In this document: positions 1-8,459 of the stretch, one piece after another
Layout: every line of letters begins with the position of its first letter
Numbering within the stretch: position 1 is the first letter of the stretch
Origin: a bacterium 1xD42-87
Lineage (GTDB): Bacteria; Bacillota; Clostridia; Lachnospirales; Lachnospiraceae
Direction: 5' to 3'
Assembly: GCA_003611805.1 (NCBI GenBank)
Contig: RAYM01000041.1
Coordinates: forward strand, 1-64,000
DNA length: 64,000 nt
Notes under the pieces: model-generated
What the model saw: the letters and a program-made list of their open reading frames with translations, nothing else
What the model was told of the DNA's origin: nothing
Database searches by the model: none
Position numbers and translations under genes: made by a program

Positions 1-2
1 TG

Positions 3-383
3 GTCCTTCCGAAAAGTGAAACGGCAAAGGGTCTTGCATACAGTATCAATCAGGAGGAATATCTCAAAGTATTCCTGGCAGACGGCGAGGTTCCGATTGA
101 CGATTCAGCCTCGGAGCGGGCGCTGAGGAATTTTACGATCGGCAGGAAGAACTGGGTGACGATCAATACGGTCTGCGGTGCCCAGGCGAGCGCCGTTAAT
201 TACAGCCTTACTGAGACTGCCCGTGCGAACAATCTGAATGTCTATTATTACATCAAACATTTGCTGACAGAATTGCCGCGGCTTATCGATGAGAATGGAA
301 GTATAGAACAATCTATGCTGGAGCCGTTCATGCCGTGGTCGGAAACTCTCCCGGCTGACTGTTACAGCAAGCGCCGCAAGTAA
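3..383 (+). CDS. IS66-family transposase, C-terminal part (cut by window edge)
   Basis: The frame is open from the first base to a TAA at 381-383 and gives about 126 residues. The segment SERALRNFTIGRKNWV followed by TVCGAQASA, then ETARANNLNVYYYIKHLL and a closing MPWSETLP, is the typical C-terminal end of IS66 TnpC, a DDE transposase. The catalytic core would lie left of the window. The gene closes with a hairpin over its stop codon. It lies outside the conjugative element. Whether the IS is complete cannot be judged from here. Confidence 0.88.
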   Translation, partial: VLPKSETAKGLAYSINQEEYLKVFLADGEVPIDDSASERALRNFTIGRKNWVTINTVCGAQASAVNYSLTETARANNLNVYYYIKHLLTELPRLIDENGSIEQSMLEPFMPWSETLPADCYSKRRK

Positions 384-392
384 GCGGCGCTT
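369..392 (+). terminator. hairpin over the IS66 transposase stop codon
   Basis: AAGCGCCGC (369-377) pairs perfectly with GCGGCGCTT (384-392) around the TAA stop. There is no T-run, so it may be an IS end structure rather than a true terminator. Confidence 0.45.
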
Positions 393-499
393 AGTTTATC
401 AAGGGGCGGAGAATTTGACGTTTACAAAACAAGGGAAAATACATAACAATTCACTGTATGAGGCTTGGACAGCCTTGAAAAGTAGGGAAAGTTCATGAA

Positions 500-830
500 A
501 TTCATCTGCAGTCGAGCAGACTTACACCTCACAATGTAAGCCCCTCACAGAACCGTACGTGCGGCTTTCCCGCATACGGCTCTTCATAATAATATTTACA
601 GTCTCAAAACAAGCTGACATAAATCTTTGGCATTGCCAACGGATAATATTTCAGCATTTCAATAAATCCTTCTCTCGTATAGCTCTTTCTGTCACTTCGT
701 CCGTTCAGCACTTTAAACAGAAGTTCCCTCACTTCTTGTTTGTAGTTTGAAATCATTCTGCCATTAAAACTGATTCCATAGTACCTATAATGACCTGTCA
801 GTTTCAGATTAAGCATGCAGACCTGATTCT
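500..830 (-). mobile_element. group II intron remnant (3' part)
   Basis: Read on the minus strand, 582-550 forms a domain V hairpin: GAGCCGTATGC, a GAAA-capped inner stem, then GCACGTACGGTTC, including the AGC triad region. Domain VI-like sequence follows to about 500. Upstream of domain V is the C-terminal coding end of the intron maturase. The 5' intron half and the reverse transcriptase core are missing, so this is a 5'-truncated relic next to the ICE left end. The limits are approximate. Confidence 0.75.
604..816 (-). pseudogene. group II intron maturase (LtrA-like), C-terminal fragment
   Basis: About 70 residues. LKLTGHYRYYGISFNGR followed by LLFKVLNGRSDRKSYTREGF and a PLAMPKIY end is the conserved C-terminal domain of group II intron reverse transcriptase/maturases. 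The reverse transcriptase domain is absent. Its place directly upstream of a domain V hairpin on the same strand supports the reading. It is a non-functional remnant. Confidence 0.8.
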
Positions 831-1055
831 TTCAGGCATCACGCAACTGATAACCGTAGTGCTTGCAGACAAAATACATCATCATGAATATATCCGCAGT
901 TTAAAGCCTCTGACAGCATAGAACCTACTAACTCAATAAGTCCTAAGGCTTATTAAAGTGCGCCGACATCAACCATATTTTATTTTTATCCTTAAAATGG
1001 TTGATTATCTCAAAAAAGCCTTGATTTACGGGCATACAAGCAGGATTTCAAGCTG

Positions 1056-1086
1056 AATTTACTACCAATTTACTACTTTTGAGGGA
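1056..1086 (+). repeat. left-end tandem TTTACTAC sites (putative integrase arm sites)
   Basis: TTTACTAC occurs at 1058-1065 and 1069-1076, spaced by 11 bp and followed by TTTTGAGGGAAA. The same pair in the same orientation, followed by GAGAGGGAAA, lies just after the integrase gene at the right end. This is the arrangement expected of integrase arm-binding repeats in Tn916-type elements. Confidence 0.55.
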
Positions 1087-1155
1087 AAGAGCCTTGATAT
1101 GCCGCCCGGAACCCTGCAAGCCCAGCCACCAGCACACAGCATTGAGAAAGAATAA

Positions 1156-1320
1156 ATGAAAACTGAATACGACGCATACGCGGCGTTTCTCTATCCCAAC
1201 ATGGGAGAACAGGAACGCCGCTTTTTTTATGCCCTCATGTTACGCAGTAGGGGCAAAAAGAGCCTTGCTATATGCGGCTTTGCGGGCGCACTTTTGCCGG
1301 GGACAGGGATTTATACCTAA
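1156..1320 (+). CDS. possible small ORF, 54 aa, unknown
   Basis: ATG at 1156 to TAA at 1318. The translation starts MKTEYDAYAAFLYPNMGEQE. There is no convincing Shine-Dalgarno sequence, and the frame runs through a terminator-like hairpin (1180-1228) and through the 112-bp structured repeat, so it may be only a chance open frame. Confidence 0.25.
   Translation: MKTEYDAYAAFLYPNMGEQERRFFYALMLRSRGKKSLAICGFAGALLPGTGIYT
1180..1228 (+). terminator. intrinsic terminator-like hairpin
   Basis: GCGGCGTT (1180-1187) pairs with AACGCCGC (1214-1221) and is followed by seven T. It would stop transcription entering from the left of the ICE. Confidence 0.55.
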
Positions 1321-1350
1321 ACCCGGCAAAATGGCGTTCTATCGCGTAAC
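1239..1350. repeat. 112-bp structured repeat, copy 1
   Basis: The segment starts GTTACGCAGTAG and ends CTATCGCGTAAC, nearly complementary termini that would close a long stem. An internal GCCGGG...CCCGGC stem surrounds AGGGATTTATACCT. A second copy of exactly the same length lies at 42516-42627 and a diverged partial copy at 8719-8825. It sits 29 bp before the replication protein gene. Function is unknown: a structured RNA leader, a replication site or a protein-binding site are all possible. Confidence 0.6.
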
Positions 1351-1379
1351 AAATCCACAACCAAAGGAGTGATGAAGCT

Positions 1380-2369
1380 ATGGCAGTTTTCCGAGTGGAG
1401 CGCAACAAGGGCTATACCGTTATGAGCAACCACCATTTACGCAACAAGGAGCTGACCTTAAAGGCAAAAGGGCTTTTATCGCAAATGCTGTCACTTCCCG
1501 AAGATTGGGACTACACCCTTGCGGGGCTGTCACAGATCAACCGGGAAAGTATCGACGCTATCCGTACCGCCGTATGGGAGCTGGAAAAAGCCGGATATAT
1601 CAAGCGGCGGCAAGGGCGGGACGAGAAAGGCAAAATGACCGCCATTGAATACACCATTTACGAACAGCCCCAGCCGCCAGACGACACCCCGCCGGGATTG
1701 GATAACCCGACATTGGAAAATCCAACACCGGGCAATCCGATATTGGAAAATCCGACACCGGGTAAACTGACGACGGAAAATCCAATGCAATTAAATAAAG
1801 ATATACAAAGAACTGACTTACCAACAAAAGAAAAAATAAATACGGATTTACAAAGTACCTATTCCATTCCTATCCTTTCCCCTAACCCCTCTCCTTTGGA
1901 GCAGGAAGCGGCTGCGCCGCCGGAACGGAAACGAAAGGAAGCGGAAGTACAGACCGCTTTTGAGATTTACCGGGAGATCATCAAGGAAAATATCGACTAT
2001 GACATTCTCATACAGGATATGAAGTTTGACGGGGACAGGCTGAATGAAATTGTAGACCTCATGCTGGAAACCGTCTGTACCCGGAGAAAGACGATCCGCA
2101 TTGCCGGGGACGACTACCCCGCCGAGCTGGTAAAGGCAAAGTTTATGAAGCTGGACGCTGAACATATCCGCTTTGTGCTGGACTGTATGAAAGAGAACAC
2201 AACCAAAATCCGCAATATCAAGCAGTATTTACGGGCGGTGCTTTTCAATGCCCCGTCCACAATCGGCAATTATTACACGTCCCTTGTGGCTCACGACATG
2301 GCAAGCGGCGCACTTGCGCCACAGGAGCCGCACGACCCCTATTCATTCAAACCGGGCGAAAGCCTGTAA
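1380..2369 (+). CDS. replication initiator-like winged-helix protein (DUF6017 type)
   Basis: 329 residues. The N-terminal part (about 1-95), starting MAVFRVERNKGYTVMSNHHL, is a winged-helix module like those of RepA/DnaD-type replication proteins. A low-complexity Pro/Asn linker follows (residues 97-140, with NPT/ENPT repeats). The C-terminal part (about 200-320, around NIDYDILIQD and RRKTIRIAGDDYPAELVK) matches the DUF6017 domain found in the first gene of many Tn1549-like ICEs. ATG follows AAAGGAGTGATGAAGCT. It opens the replication/mobilization operon and probably supports replication of the excised circle; the role is inferred from family and position. Confidence 0.82.
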   Translation: MAVFRVERNKGYTVMSNHHLRNKELTLKAKGLLSQMLSLPEDWDYTLAGLSQINRESIDAIRTAVWELEKAGYIKRRQGRDEKGKMTAIEYTIYEQPQPPDDTPPGLDNPTLENPTPGNPILENPTPGKLTTENPMQLNKDIQRTDLPTKEKINTDLQSTYSIPILSPNPSPLEQEAAAPPERKRKEAEVQTAFEIYREIIKENIDYDILIQDMKFDGDRLNEIVDLMLETVCTRRKTIRIAGDDYPAELVKAKFMKLDAEHIRFVLDCMKENTTKIRNIKQYLRAVLFNAPSTIGNYYTSLVAHDMASGALAPQEPHDPYSFKPGESL

Positions 2370-2400
2370 CCACCCACAACCACAAAAGGAGGATTTTATT

Positions 2401-2628
2401 ATGGCACAGAAAATGACGGGAGCATTGGTATTTGACGAGCGCACAGACCGCTACGACATTCGCTTTGACCTTGCCAGTTATTACGGCGGGCTGCATTGCG
2501 GGGAATGTTTCGACGTGTTCACACGCGGCAAGTGGAAGCCGACCCGTATTGAAATGAACATGGCGCAGGAATGGTACTTGGTGGGTATCAGAGCCGACGA
2601 CTTAAACGGGCTGCGGGTGCGTATCTGA
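2401..2628 (+). CDS. DUF5348 family small protein
   Basis: 75 residues. The start at 2401 is set by AAAGGAGGATTTTATT directly upstream; a longer upstream reading overlaps the previous gene and lacks a binding site. The sequence carries a YDIRFDLASYYGGLHCGECF segment followed by a WYLVGI segment, typical of the DUF5348 proteins found between the replication gene and PcfB in Tn1549-like ICEs. The fold resembles a small beta-barrel. Function is unknown. Confidence 0.78.
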   Translation: MAQKMTGALVFDERTDRYDIRFDLASYYGGLHCGECFDVFTRGKWKPTRIEMNMAQEWYLVGIRADDLNGLRVRI

Positions 2629-2669
2629 CCGCCGCCCCATAGACTACCCCGAAAGGAGGGACAGACCCC

Positions 2670-3152
2670 ATGCAGGACGAGATCAACGAAAAAACCGTTG
2701 CCCTGTATATCAAGACCGGGAAGCTGACCGCCGAAGTGCTGCAAAAGGCAATCAAAAAGCTGCTCTCACAGGCAAAGAAAGAGCTTGACAGACAGGCAAT
2801 CCCCCACGGGAAGCAGACCTTAAAGCAGCTTATGAAGCAGAACACGGGCGTTTCCAACATTGAGATCACAAAGGACAACATCAAAGCCTTTGAGAGTACA
2901 GCAAAAAAATATGGTATCGACTTTGCGCTGAAAAAGGACGCGGCGGAAACCCCGCCCCGCTACCTTGTATTCTTCAAGGGCAGGGACGCGGACGCGCTGA
3001 CTGCCGCTTTCAAGGAGTTTTCCGCAAAGAAGCTGACGCAGGATAAGAAGCCCTCAATCCGAAAGGCATTAGCCGCTTTCCGGGAAAAGGCAAAGGAGCT
3101 GAACGCCAGCCGCCAGCAGACCAAAAACAAGGACAGGGAGGTATCACTATGA
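2670..3152 (+). CDS. PcfB family conjugation protein (DUF3801)
   Basis: 160 residues, with a good binding site (GAAAGGAGGGACAGACCCC) before ATG. It starts MQDEINEKTVALYIKTGKLT and is rich in Lys/Ala helices, with a YLVFFKGRDADALTAAFKEF segment near residue 95-120, as in PcfB/DUF3801 proteins that act with the coupling protein PcfC/VirD4 and the relaxosome. The stop overlaps the start of the virD4 fragment by 4 bp, so the two are translationally coupled. It presumably recruits the relaxosome to the mating channel. Confidence 0.85.
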   Translation: MQDEINEKTVALYIKTGKLTAEVLQKAIKKLLSQAKKELDRQAIPHGKQTLKQLMKQNTGVSNIEITKDNIKAFESTAKKYGIDFALKKDAAETPPRYLVFFKGRDADALTAAFKEFSAKKLTQDKKPSIRKALAAFREKAKELNASRQQTKNKDREVSL

Positions 3153-3454
3153 AGCCGGAAATCAAGAAGCTGCTTATCCTCAATCTCCCGTATCTGCTCT
3201 TTGTGTACCTGTTTGACAAGGTAGGCGCGGCTGTCCGGCTTTCCCCCGGCATGGACGCAAGCCAAAAGATTTTACATCTTGGGGAGGGCTTCACCGCCGC
3301 CTTTGCCAGTGCCGCGCCCAGCTTCCACCCCGCCGACCTGCTGATCGGCGTTGCCGGGGCGGTGATTATCCGGCTTGCCGTTTACCTAAAAGGCAAGAAC
3401 GCGAAGAAGTACCGCAAAGGCATTGAGTACGGTTCCGCGCGTTGGAGTGCATAA
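3149..3454 (+). pseudogene. virD4: VirD4/TraG coupling protein, N-terminal fragment (split by element B)
   Basis: 101 residues. It starts MKPEIKKLLILNLPYLLFVY (membrane segment), has a second membrane segment near residues 65-82, and ends with RKGIEYGSARW and then two residues encoded by the inserted element before TAA. The normal continuation, starting GTADDIKPYTDPVFENN, begins at 8930. Joining codon 99 (tgg, 3443-3445) to 8930 restores one in-frame gene of about 595 residues. The fragment alone contains only the membrane anchor and no ATPase. Confidence 0.88.
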
Positions 3455-3499
3455 TCTTAACTGTAAGCAACACCTATATTGACGCAGGAGGATATGCAC

Positions 3500-5344
3500 A
3501 TGAATGATTACAGCAAAATCACAGCCCTTTACTCCCGCCTATCCGTGGGGGACGAGGACAGGGACGGCGGCGAGAGCAACAGCATACAGAACCAGAAGAA
3601 ATTTCTGGAAAGCTATGCCAGACAGTTAAAATTAACCAATATCCGGCACTACATTGACGATGACGAAAGCGGCAGATTTTTTGACCGTTCTGCCTACTCC
3701 CGCATGATAGAGGACGTGGAAAACGGCAAAGTCGGCGTGTGCATTATGAAAGACATGACCCGTTGGGGGCGCGACTATCTCCAAGTGGGAAACGCTATGG
3801 AGATTTTCAGACGGAACAACGTGCGCTTTATCGCGGTAAACAACGGAATAGACAGCGAAAAGCCCGACACATTGGAGTTTGCGCCGTTCATCAATATCAT
3901 GTCAGAGTGGTACGCAAAGGACATCAGCAAGAAAGTGAAAACGGGCATTAAGACCAAAGGCATGAGTGGCAAGCCAATCGCAACCGAAGCCCCCTATGGT
4001 TATGTGAAAGACCCCGACAACAAGGATTTTTGGTTGATTGACGAAGAAGCCGCCGAAGTTGTCCGTCTTATTTTCAGCCTGTTTCTGGACGGGAAAAACC
4101 GAAACCAAATCGCCGTATATCTGAAAAATGAGCAAATCCCAACACCCACATTCTACATGAAAGACCGTGGGCGGGGAACGGCAAAAAGCAGGACGCTGAA
4201 CGAGGAAAACCGCTACAAATGGAATAAGGCGACCTTGACCCGTATCCTCACAAGGCAGGAGTATTGCGGAGATGTAGTCAACTTCAAGACCACAAAGCAT
4301 TTCCGCGACAAACGAAACCACTATGTAGACCGAAGCCAGTGGCAGATTACCGAAAATGTCCATGCGCCGGTTATCGACCGCACCGATTTTGAAAACGTAC
4401 AGCGGATTCTGGAAAACGCCCCTGTCAAGCGACCAAACGGGGACGGGGAAATCCACCCTTTGTCGGGCTTGCTTTTCTGTAAGGACTGCGGCGCAAAAAT
4501 GCACATACGGATAGATTACAGGAACGGCGGCAAACGGCACGTTGCCTTTTGCAGTGAATACCACAAGGGGAAAGCCAGAAACCCGAAGTGCCATTCCCCA
4601 CATATCATGGACGCGGATTTACTCATGCAGACCGTTGCGGAAGTGCTGAAAAAAATCGCGGAATACTCCATCAGCAACAGGGCGGATTTTGAAGCTTTAG
4701 TGAAAAAGAGCCTTGACGTACAGCAGACCGACAGGACGAAGAAACAGCAGAAGCGCGTACCGCAAATCCGGGCGCGGCTTGAACAAATCGAAAAGGTTCT
4801 GGATAAGCTGTACGAGGACAACGCACTGGGCGCTATCCCGCAAGACCGTTATGAGCAGATGTCGCAGAAGTATTCAGAAGAATACTATACACTGAAAGCG
4901 GAGCTTGCGGAAATCAAAGACCAGTTGTCCGCTTTTGAGAACGCGGGAGGACGGGCGCAGAGGTTTGTGAAGCTGACAGAACGGTATGCCGACTTTGCCG
5001 AACTCACCCCCGCTATTCTCAACGAGTTTATCAGCAAAATCGAAGTGCATGAGCGCGACCAGAAACGGGCGAGATACGCCATTCAGCATATCGGGATATA
5101 CTTCAACCATATCGGAAAATTTGAGAACGAACTGACACAGCTTGCAGAGCCGACAGAGCAGGAAATCAGACAAATGCGGGAGGAAATCGAAGAAGCGAAA
5201 AAGGAAAAGAGCCGCGCCTACCACCGTGAATATTCCAGAGCCTACCGCGCTAAAAATATTGAAAAGCAACGGGAGTATGACCGTATCAAAGCGCGGGAAT
5301 ACAGAGCGAGAAAAAAGGCGCAAGCCGCCGCAACCGCACAGTAA
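3500..5344 (+). CDS. large serine recombinase (TnpX/TndX-like) of element B
   Basis: 614 residues from ATG 3500, chosen because AGGAGG at 3486-3491 lies 8 nt upstream; ATG 3494 and TTG 3479 are too close or precede it. The N-terminal resolvase domain (about 1-150) has ITALYSRLS with the catalytic Ser15, KDMTRWGRDYLQVG and VRFIAVNNGID. A recombinase domain (about 165-290) follows, then a zinc ribbon with CKDCGAK near residue 330, and a coiled-coil C-terminal tail rich in Arg/Lys. It should catalyse excision and integration of element B through a covalent Ser-DNA intermediate. It sits about 50 bp inside the left junction, the usual place. Confidence 0.93.
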   Translation: MNDYSKITALYSRLSVGDEDRDGGESNSIQNQKKFLESYARQLKLTNIRHYIDDDESGRFFDRSAYSRMIEDVENGKVGVCIMKDMTRWGRDYLQVGNAMEIFRRNNVRFIAVNNGIDSEKPDTLEFAPFINIMSEWYAKDISKKVKTGIKTKGMSGKPIATEAPYGYVKDPDNKDFWLIDEEAAEVVRLIFSLFLDGKNRNQIAVYLKNEQIPTPTFYMKDRGRGTAKSRTLNEENRYKWNKATLTRILTRQEYCGDVVNFKTTKHFRDKRNHYVDRSQWQITENVHAPVIDRTDFENVQRILENAPVKRPNGDGEIHPLSGLLFCKDCGAKMHIRIDYRNGGKRHVAFCSEYHKGKARNPKCHSPHIMDADLLMQTVAEVLKKIAEYSISNRADFEALVKKSLDVQQTDRTKKQQKRVPQIRARLEQIEKVLDKLYEDNALGAIPQDRYEQMSQKYSEEYYTLKAELAEIKDQLSAFENAGGRAQRFVKLTERYADFAELTPAILNEFISKIEVHERDQKRARYAIQHIGIYFNHIGKFENELTQLAEPTEQEIRQMREEIEEAKKEKSRAYHREYSRAYRAKNIEKQREYDRIKAREYRARKKAQAAATAQ

Positions 5345-5423
5345 AACCAAACAGCCAACAGCTAAGAGGGATTTTCCAATTACGGGAAATCCCTTTTTCA
5401 CGCCCAAAGAAAGGAGCGACCTA

Positions 5424-5591
5424 TTGACAGAAAAGAACAAAACCCCCACCCCGCCCCGAAAGCCGGACGGTATCATCACAACGCAGAGGAACGGGCAGAC
5501 CATTGTTGCGGAGTTGTTTTTCAACCACAGCGGCACAGAAACATTCCGCGACAAGATTTTGAAAATGATACTTGCCGACAAGCAGGAATAA
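5424..5591 (+). CDS. TnpW-like small transposon protein
   Basis: 55 residues from TTG 5424, with AAAGGAGCGACCTAT upstream. It ends AELFFNHSGTETFRDKILKM plus a short tail, the same pattern as TnpW (short strand, hydrophobic FF/YF, then a helix with TxxDKxLKxL). A second TnpW lies in element C at 23616-23798. Such proteins are common next to TnpX-type recombinases; their role is unknown. Confidence 0.6.
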   Translation: MTEKNKTPTPPRKPDGIITTQRNGQTIVAELFFNHSGTETFRDKILKMILADKQE

Positions 5592-5684
5592 AACGGGAAA
5601 ACGGTTATCTGTAAAAATCCATTCCATTCCCATCCCATCCTATCCCATCCAATCCATACCAAACATGAAAGGAGCGATTGACCC

Positions 5685-6080
5685 GTGGCAAAGACCAAAG
5701 CCGAAAAAATCACGAGCATTGAAGAAGAAATCCGACAGCTTGAAAACAGGCGCAGACAGCTTGTGCAGGAGCAAAAGGCGCAGGAACGCAAGGACAGGAC
5801 AAAACGCCTATGCCGCCGCATGGGGCTTTTTGAAAGCCTTGTCCCCGACACAATACCGCTGACAGAGGAACAATTCAAGACCTTCCTTGAAAAAACTGTA
5901 ATGACCGACCACGCCCGCCGCATACTGGACGAATTGACCGCCCAGAACGCCCCCACAGCCCCCGCACAGGGCGCAGAAACGGCGGTACAGGGTAACACGC
6001 CACTCACCGCCAAAACCACCCATACAGCCCGCGAGGGCGGCGCAGGCGGGGACGCGGACGGGGGCGCGGCGCAAGGGTAA
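5685..6080 (+). CDS. DUF3847 family protein
   Basis: 131 residues from GTG 5685 after AAAGGAGCGATTGACCC. The N-terminal coiled coil (about 1-45) starts MAKTKAEKITSIEEEIRQLE. KDRTKRLCRRMGLFESL and PLTEEQFKTFLEKT are the signature of DUF3847, a family encoded just upstream of MobA/MobL relaxases. The C-terminal 40 residues are low complexity (Ala/Gly/Thr). It is probably a relaxosome accessory protein, inferred from position only. Confidence 0.78.
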   Translation: MAKTKAEKITSIEEEIRQLENRRRQLVQEQKAQERKDRTKRLCRRMGLFESLVPDTIPLTEEQFKTFLEKTVMTDHARRILDELTAQNAPTAPAQGAETAVQGNTPLTAKTTHTAREGGAGGDADGGAAQG

Positions 6081-6111
6081 CAGCTTATGCCCCTACCCTT
6101 GCTTAAAAGCA

Positions 6112-6145
6112 AGGGCGCACTTATATACCACATGAGATGTGGTAT
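6112..6145 (-). other. oriT of element B (RSF1010/MOBQ type)
   Basis: On the minus strand a perfect inverted repeat ATACCACAT-ctc-ATGTGGTAT (6145-6125) is followed directly by ATAAGTGCGCCCT. TAAGTG^CGCCCT (6123-6112) is the established nic core of RSF1010/R1162-class origins, cut between G and C, here between 6118 and 6117. The order inverted repeat then nic core is the same as in RSF1010. A further TGCTT-AA-AAGCA hairpin flanks it (6100-6111). It lies 80 bp before a MobA/MobL relaxase gene. Confidence 0.88.
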
Positions 6146-6226
6146 GTGCGGTCTTGCAGACGGCGTTTTGTGCCTGTCGGCACAAAAGAAAACGGCGGGA
6201 GTTACCCGCAGAAAGGAGCGCGGCGC

Positions 6227-7633
6227 GTGGCAATCTATCATTGCAGTATCAAAGTCATATCCCGCGGCAAGGGCAAGTCCGCTGTTGCCGCCGCCGCTTA
6301 TCGGGCGGGAGAAAAAATCACAAATGAGTTTGACGGAATGACCCACGACTACACCCATAAGGGCGGCGTAGTCCACACCGAGATTTTACTCCCCGACCAC
6401 GCCCCCGCCGAGTATGCGGACAGGGCGGTTTTATGGAACGAAGTGGAGAAAGTTGAGAAAGCGAAGAACGCCCAACTTGCGCGGGAGATTGAAATTGCCT
6501 TGCCCCGCGAACTGACGAGGGAGCAAGGCATTTCCCTTGTCCGCGAGTATGTGAAACGGCATTTTGTGGCGGCGGGAATGTGCGCCGATGTATGCCTGCA
6601 CGACACAGGCGGCGGCAACCCCCACGCCCACATCATGCTGACAATGCGCCCTTTTGACGAGGGCGGCGAGTGGGGAGCGAAGCAGAAAAAGGAGTACATT
6701 CTTGACAGGGACGGGAACAAAATCTATGACCCGAAAAAGCGGCAGTACAAATGTAAATCCATTCCCGCTACCGACTGGAACGAGCAGACCAAAGCGGAGG
6801 AATGGAGGGCGGCATGGGCGAGGCTTTGCAATCAGGCGTTGGAGCAGAACGGACACGCGGAGCGCGTAGACCACCGCAGTTATGAACGGCAAGGGATAGA
6901 CCAGATACCCACCGTCCATTTAGGCGTTGCCGCTTCCGCTATGGAGAAGCGGGGAATACGCACCGAGCGCGGCGACCTTAACCGCGAAATCGAAGTGACT
7001 AACCAGAAGTTACGGCAGTTAAAGGCGCGTATCTCCAAACTGCAAAACTGGTTAAAGGAAGAAGCCGAGAACACCGAGCCGCCCACCCTTGCCGACTACA
7101 TTCAAGGCATTTTGTCACGCAAGGCACAGACGGGAAAATCGGGATATTCACAATCGCTGTATAACCTCAAAGACGCGGCAAATATGCTGAATTTCCTGCA
7201 AGCCAACAACATCATGGATATGACGGGGCTTGATGAAAAATTCAAGTCTATGATAGGGGAACAACTGGATATTCAAGGGAAACTGAAACCCGTTGAACGG
7301 CGGTTAGGCACTCTGAAAAAGCACTTAGAGCAAGCCGACATTTATTTCAAATACAAGGGAAAGAAGCCGCTGACCGAAGCCGAGCAAATCCTATTCACAA
7401 CGGCGAAAGATTATCTCAAAGGCGTGATGAACGGCAAGACCACAATCCCGACAAAGACATGGAAAGAAGAATACACCAAGCTGACCGCCGAGAGGAAAAC
7501 ACTCAATCAGCGGTATCTTGCATTGAAAGAGGAAGTGAAAGAAGCAGAGAAAATCAGAAAGAGCGTTTACAGTATCTTGCGGCAGGAACATCGGGAACAG
7601 CAACCCCAAAGAAAGCAGGATATGGAGCGATAA
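6227..7633 (+). CDS. MobA/MobL family relaxase (MOBQ) of element B
   Basis: 468 residues from GTG 6227, with AAAGGAG at 6212-6217; an in-frame start 90 bp upstream would run through the oriT hairpin and is rejected. MAIYHCSIKVISRGKGKSAV and AAAYRAGE form the N-terminal strand and motif, and GGGNPHAHIMLTMRP carries the metal-binding HxH motif of MobA/MobL. The catalytic Tyr is expected in the early AYRAGE region. A long coiled-coil tail begins near residue 240. The enzyme should nick the oriT at 6117/6118 so that element B can be carried by the conjugation machinery of the surrounding ICE. Confidence 0.92.
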   Translation: MAIYHCSIKVISRGKGKSAVAAAAYRAGEKITNEFDGMTHDYTHKGGVVHTEILLPDHAPAEYADRAVLWNEVEKVEKAKNAQLAREIEIALPRELTREQGISLVREYVKRHFVAAGMCADVCLHDTGGGNPHAHIMLTMRPFDEGGEWGAKQKKEYILDRDGNKIYDPKKRQYKCKSIPATDWNEQTKAEEWRAAWARLCNQALEQNGHAERVDHRSYERQGIDQIPTVHLGVAASAMEKRGIRTERGDLNREIEVTNQKLRQLKARISKLQNWLKEEAENTEPPTLADYIQGILSRKAQTGKSGYSQSLYNLKDAANMLNFLQANNIMDMTGLDEKFKSMIGEQLDIQGKLKPVERRLGTLKKHLEQADIYFKYKGKKPLTEAEQILFTTAKDYLKGVMNGKTTIPTKTWKEEYTKLTAERKTLNQRYLALKEEVKEAEKIRKSVYSILRQEHREQQPQRKQDMER

Positions 7634-7722
7634 CGGACAGGGCGGCGGGATAGTCAATACCTGTCACCGCCGCCCTATGCCCTATGGTAGTTTCATTACA
7701 CCAATAAACCGAAGATTTTCGT

Positions 7723-8361
7723 TTATTTCTTTTCAAATGCCACAACACCGCATTCATAGGGGTGGTCATAATATAGAACCTCTCTATTGCGGCATCTATA
7801 TAGGAGCAATTTCAAAATAATCAAAAAATCTCCGCCACCGCCAAAAATCATAATCTCAGACAGTGCAAAAAGTCCATAACTTCCGATACTTGCGGCGATA
7901 CCTGCCAGTCCAAAGCCCAAAATTAAGGTGGGCATAGCCGCACCAACAATATACTGCTGTTTGGTCAGCGGTTCGGTACAAGCACAATAGGGGGTGAGCA
8001 TTTTCCAAATGACACCAAAGGCAATCGCATTCCAGTGTCCTTTGGCAAAAAATCCCCAAGTCAATCCATGAATAGCTTCATGAAGTACAGTCAACAAAAG
8101 TAGCGCAATCAAAAATACAATACACGTAGAGAGAGAAAAAGGAAAATTTCTGCTACTACTTGAATTAGCAAAAAGATACATGATTAGGGCAAGTATTGCA
8201 AAGGGTAACATGATGATAACAGCCATGATATTTGCCTGCAAAACACCAACCGTTAAATCCCTTTTCAAATATCCCTTTTGCGCCATTTCTTCACAGGTTT
8301 TCTCAAAATCCTCTTTTCGTTTCTGCTCAATAGGAGTAAGTTGTCTTTCTTTTTTTTGCAC
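7723..8361 (-). CDS. DUF3267 membrane zinc-metalloprotease-like protein
   Basis: 212 residues from GTG 8361, preceded by GGATTGGAGAG; a GTG 36 bp further up would sit almost on the transcription start and is rejected. There are about four membrane segments; LTVLHEAIHGLTW gives an HExxH motif at the end of the second, and YYDHPYECGV lies near the C terminus, the DUF3267 pattern. It is the only non-mobility gene of element B and is transcribed toward the relaxase from its own promoter. Substrate is unknown. Its lower GC content than the neighbouring mobility genes suggests separate acquisition as cargo. Confidence 0.78.
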   Translation of the reverse strand: MQKKERQLTPIEQKRKEDFEKTCEEMAQKGYLKRDLTVGVLQANIMAVIIMLPFAILALIMYLFANSSSSRNFPFSLSTCIVFLIALLLLTVLHEAIHGLTWGFFAKGHWNAIAFGVIWKMLTPYCACTEPLTKQQYIVGAAMPTLILGFGLAGIAASIGSYGLFALSEIMIFGGGGDFLIILKLLLYRCRNREVLYYDHPYECGVVAFEKK

Positions 8362-8405
8362 GTTTTTTCTCTCCAATCCTGATTTGTCGGTTTGCACTGG
8401 GGAAA

Positions 8406-8434
8406 ATTATATCATATCCAATTTTGAAAAGCAA
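8406..8434 (-). promoter_or_regulatory. sigma-A type promoter for the DUF3267 gene
   Basis: On the minus strand TTGCTT (8434-8429), a 17-bp spacer, then TATAAT (8411-8406) with an ATATGA extension. It lies 45 bp before the chosen GTG start. Confidence 0.75.
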
Positions 8435-8459
8435 TCTGCACTTTACCCCGTTCCGACTA

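Noticed and set aside
1284..1293. GGGCGCACTT, a 10-base match to the RSF1010 nic core, inside the structured repeat
   Set aside because: Copy 2 of the repeat lacks it and no inverted repeat is placed as in a MOBQ origin; chance match is likely.
4874..6376. 500-codon open frame on the minus strand
   Set aside because: Lies opposite the recombinase, TnpW-like, DUF3847 and relaxase genes, crosses the oriT, has no binding site and reads as low-complexity sequence.
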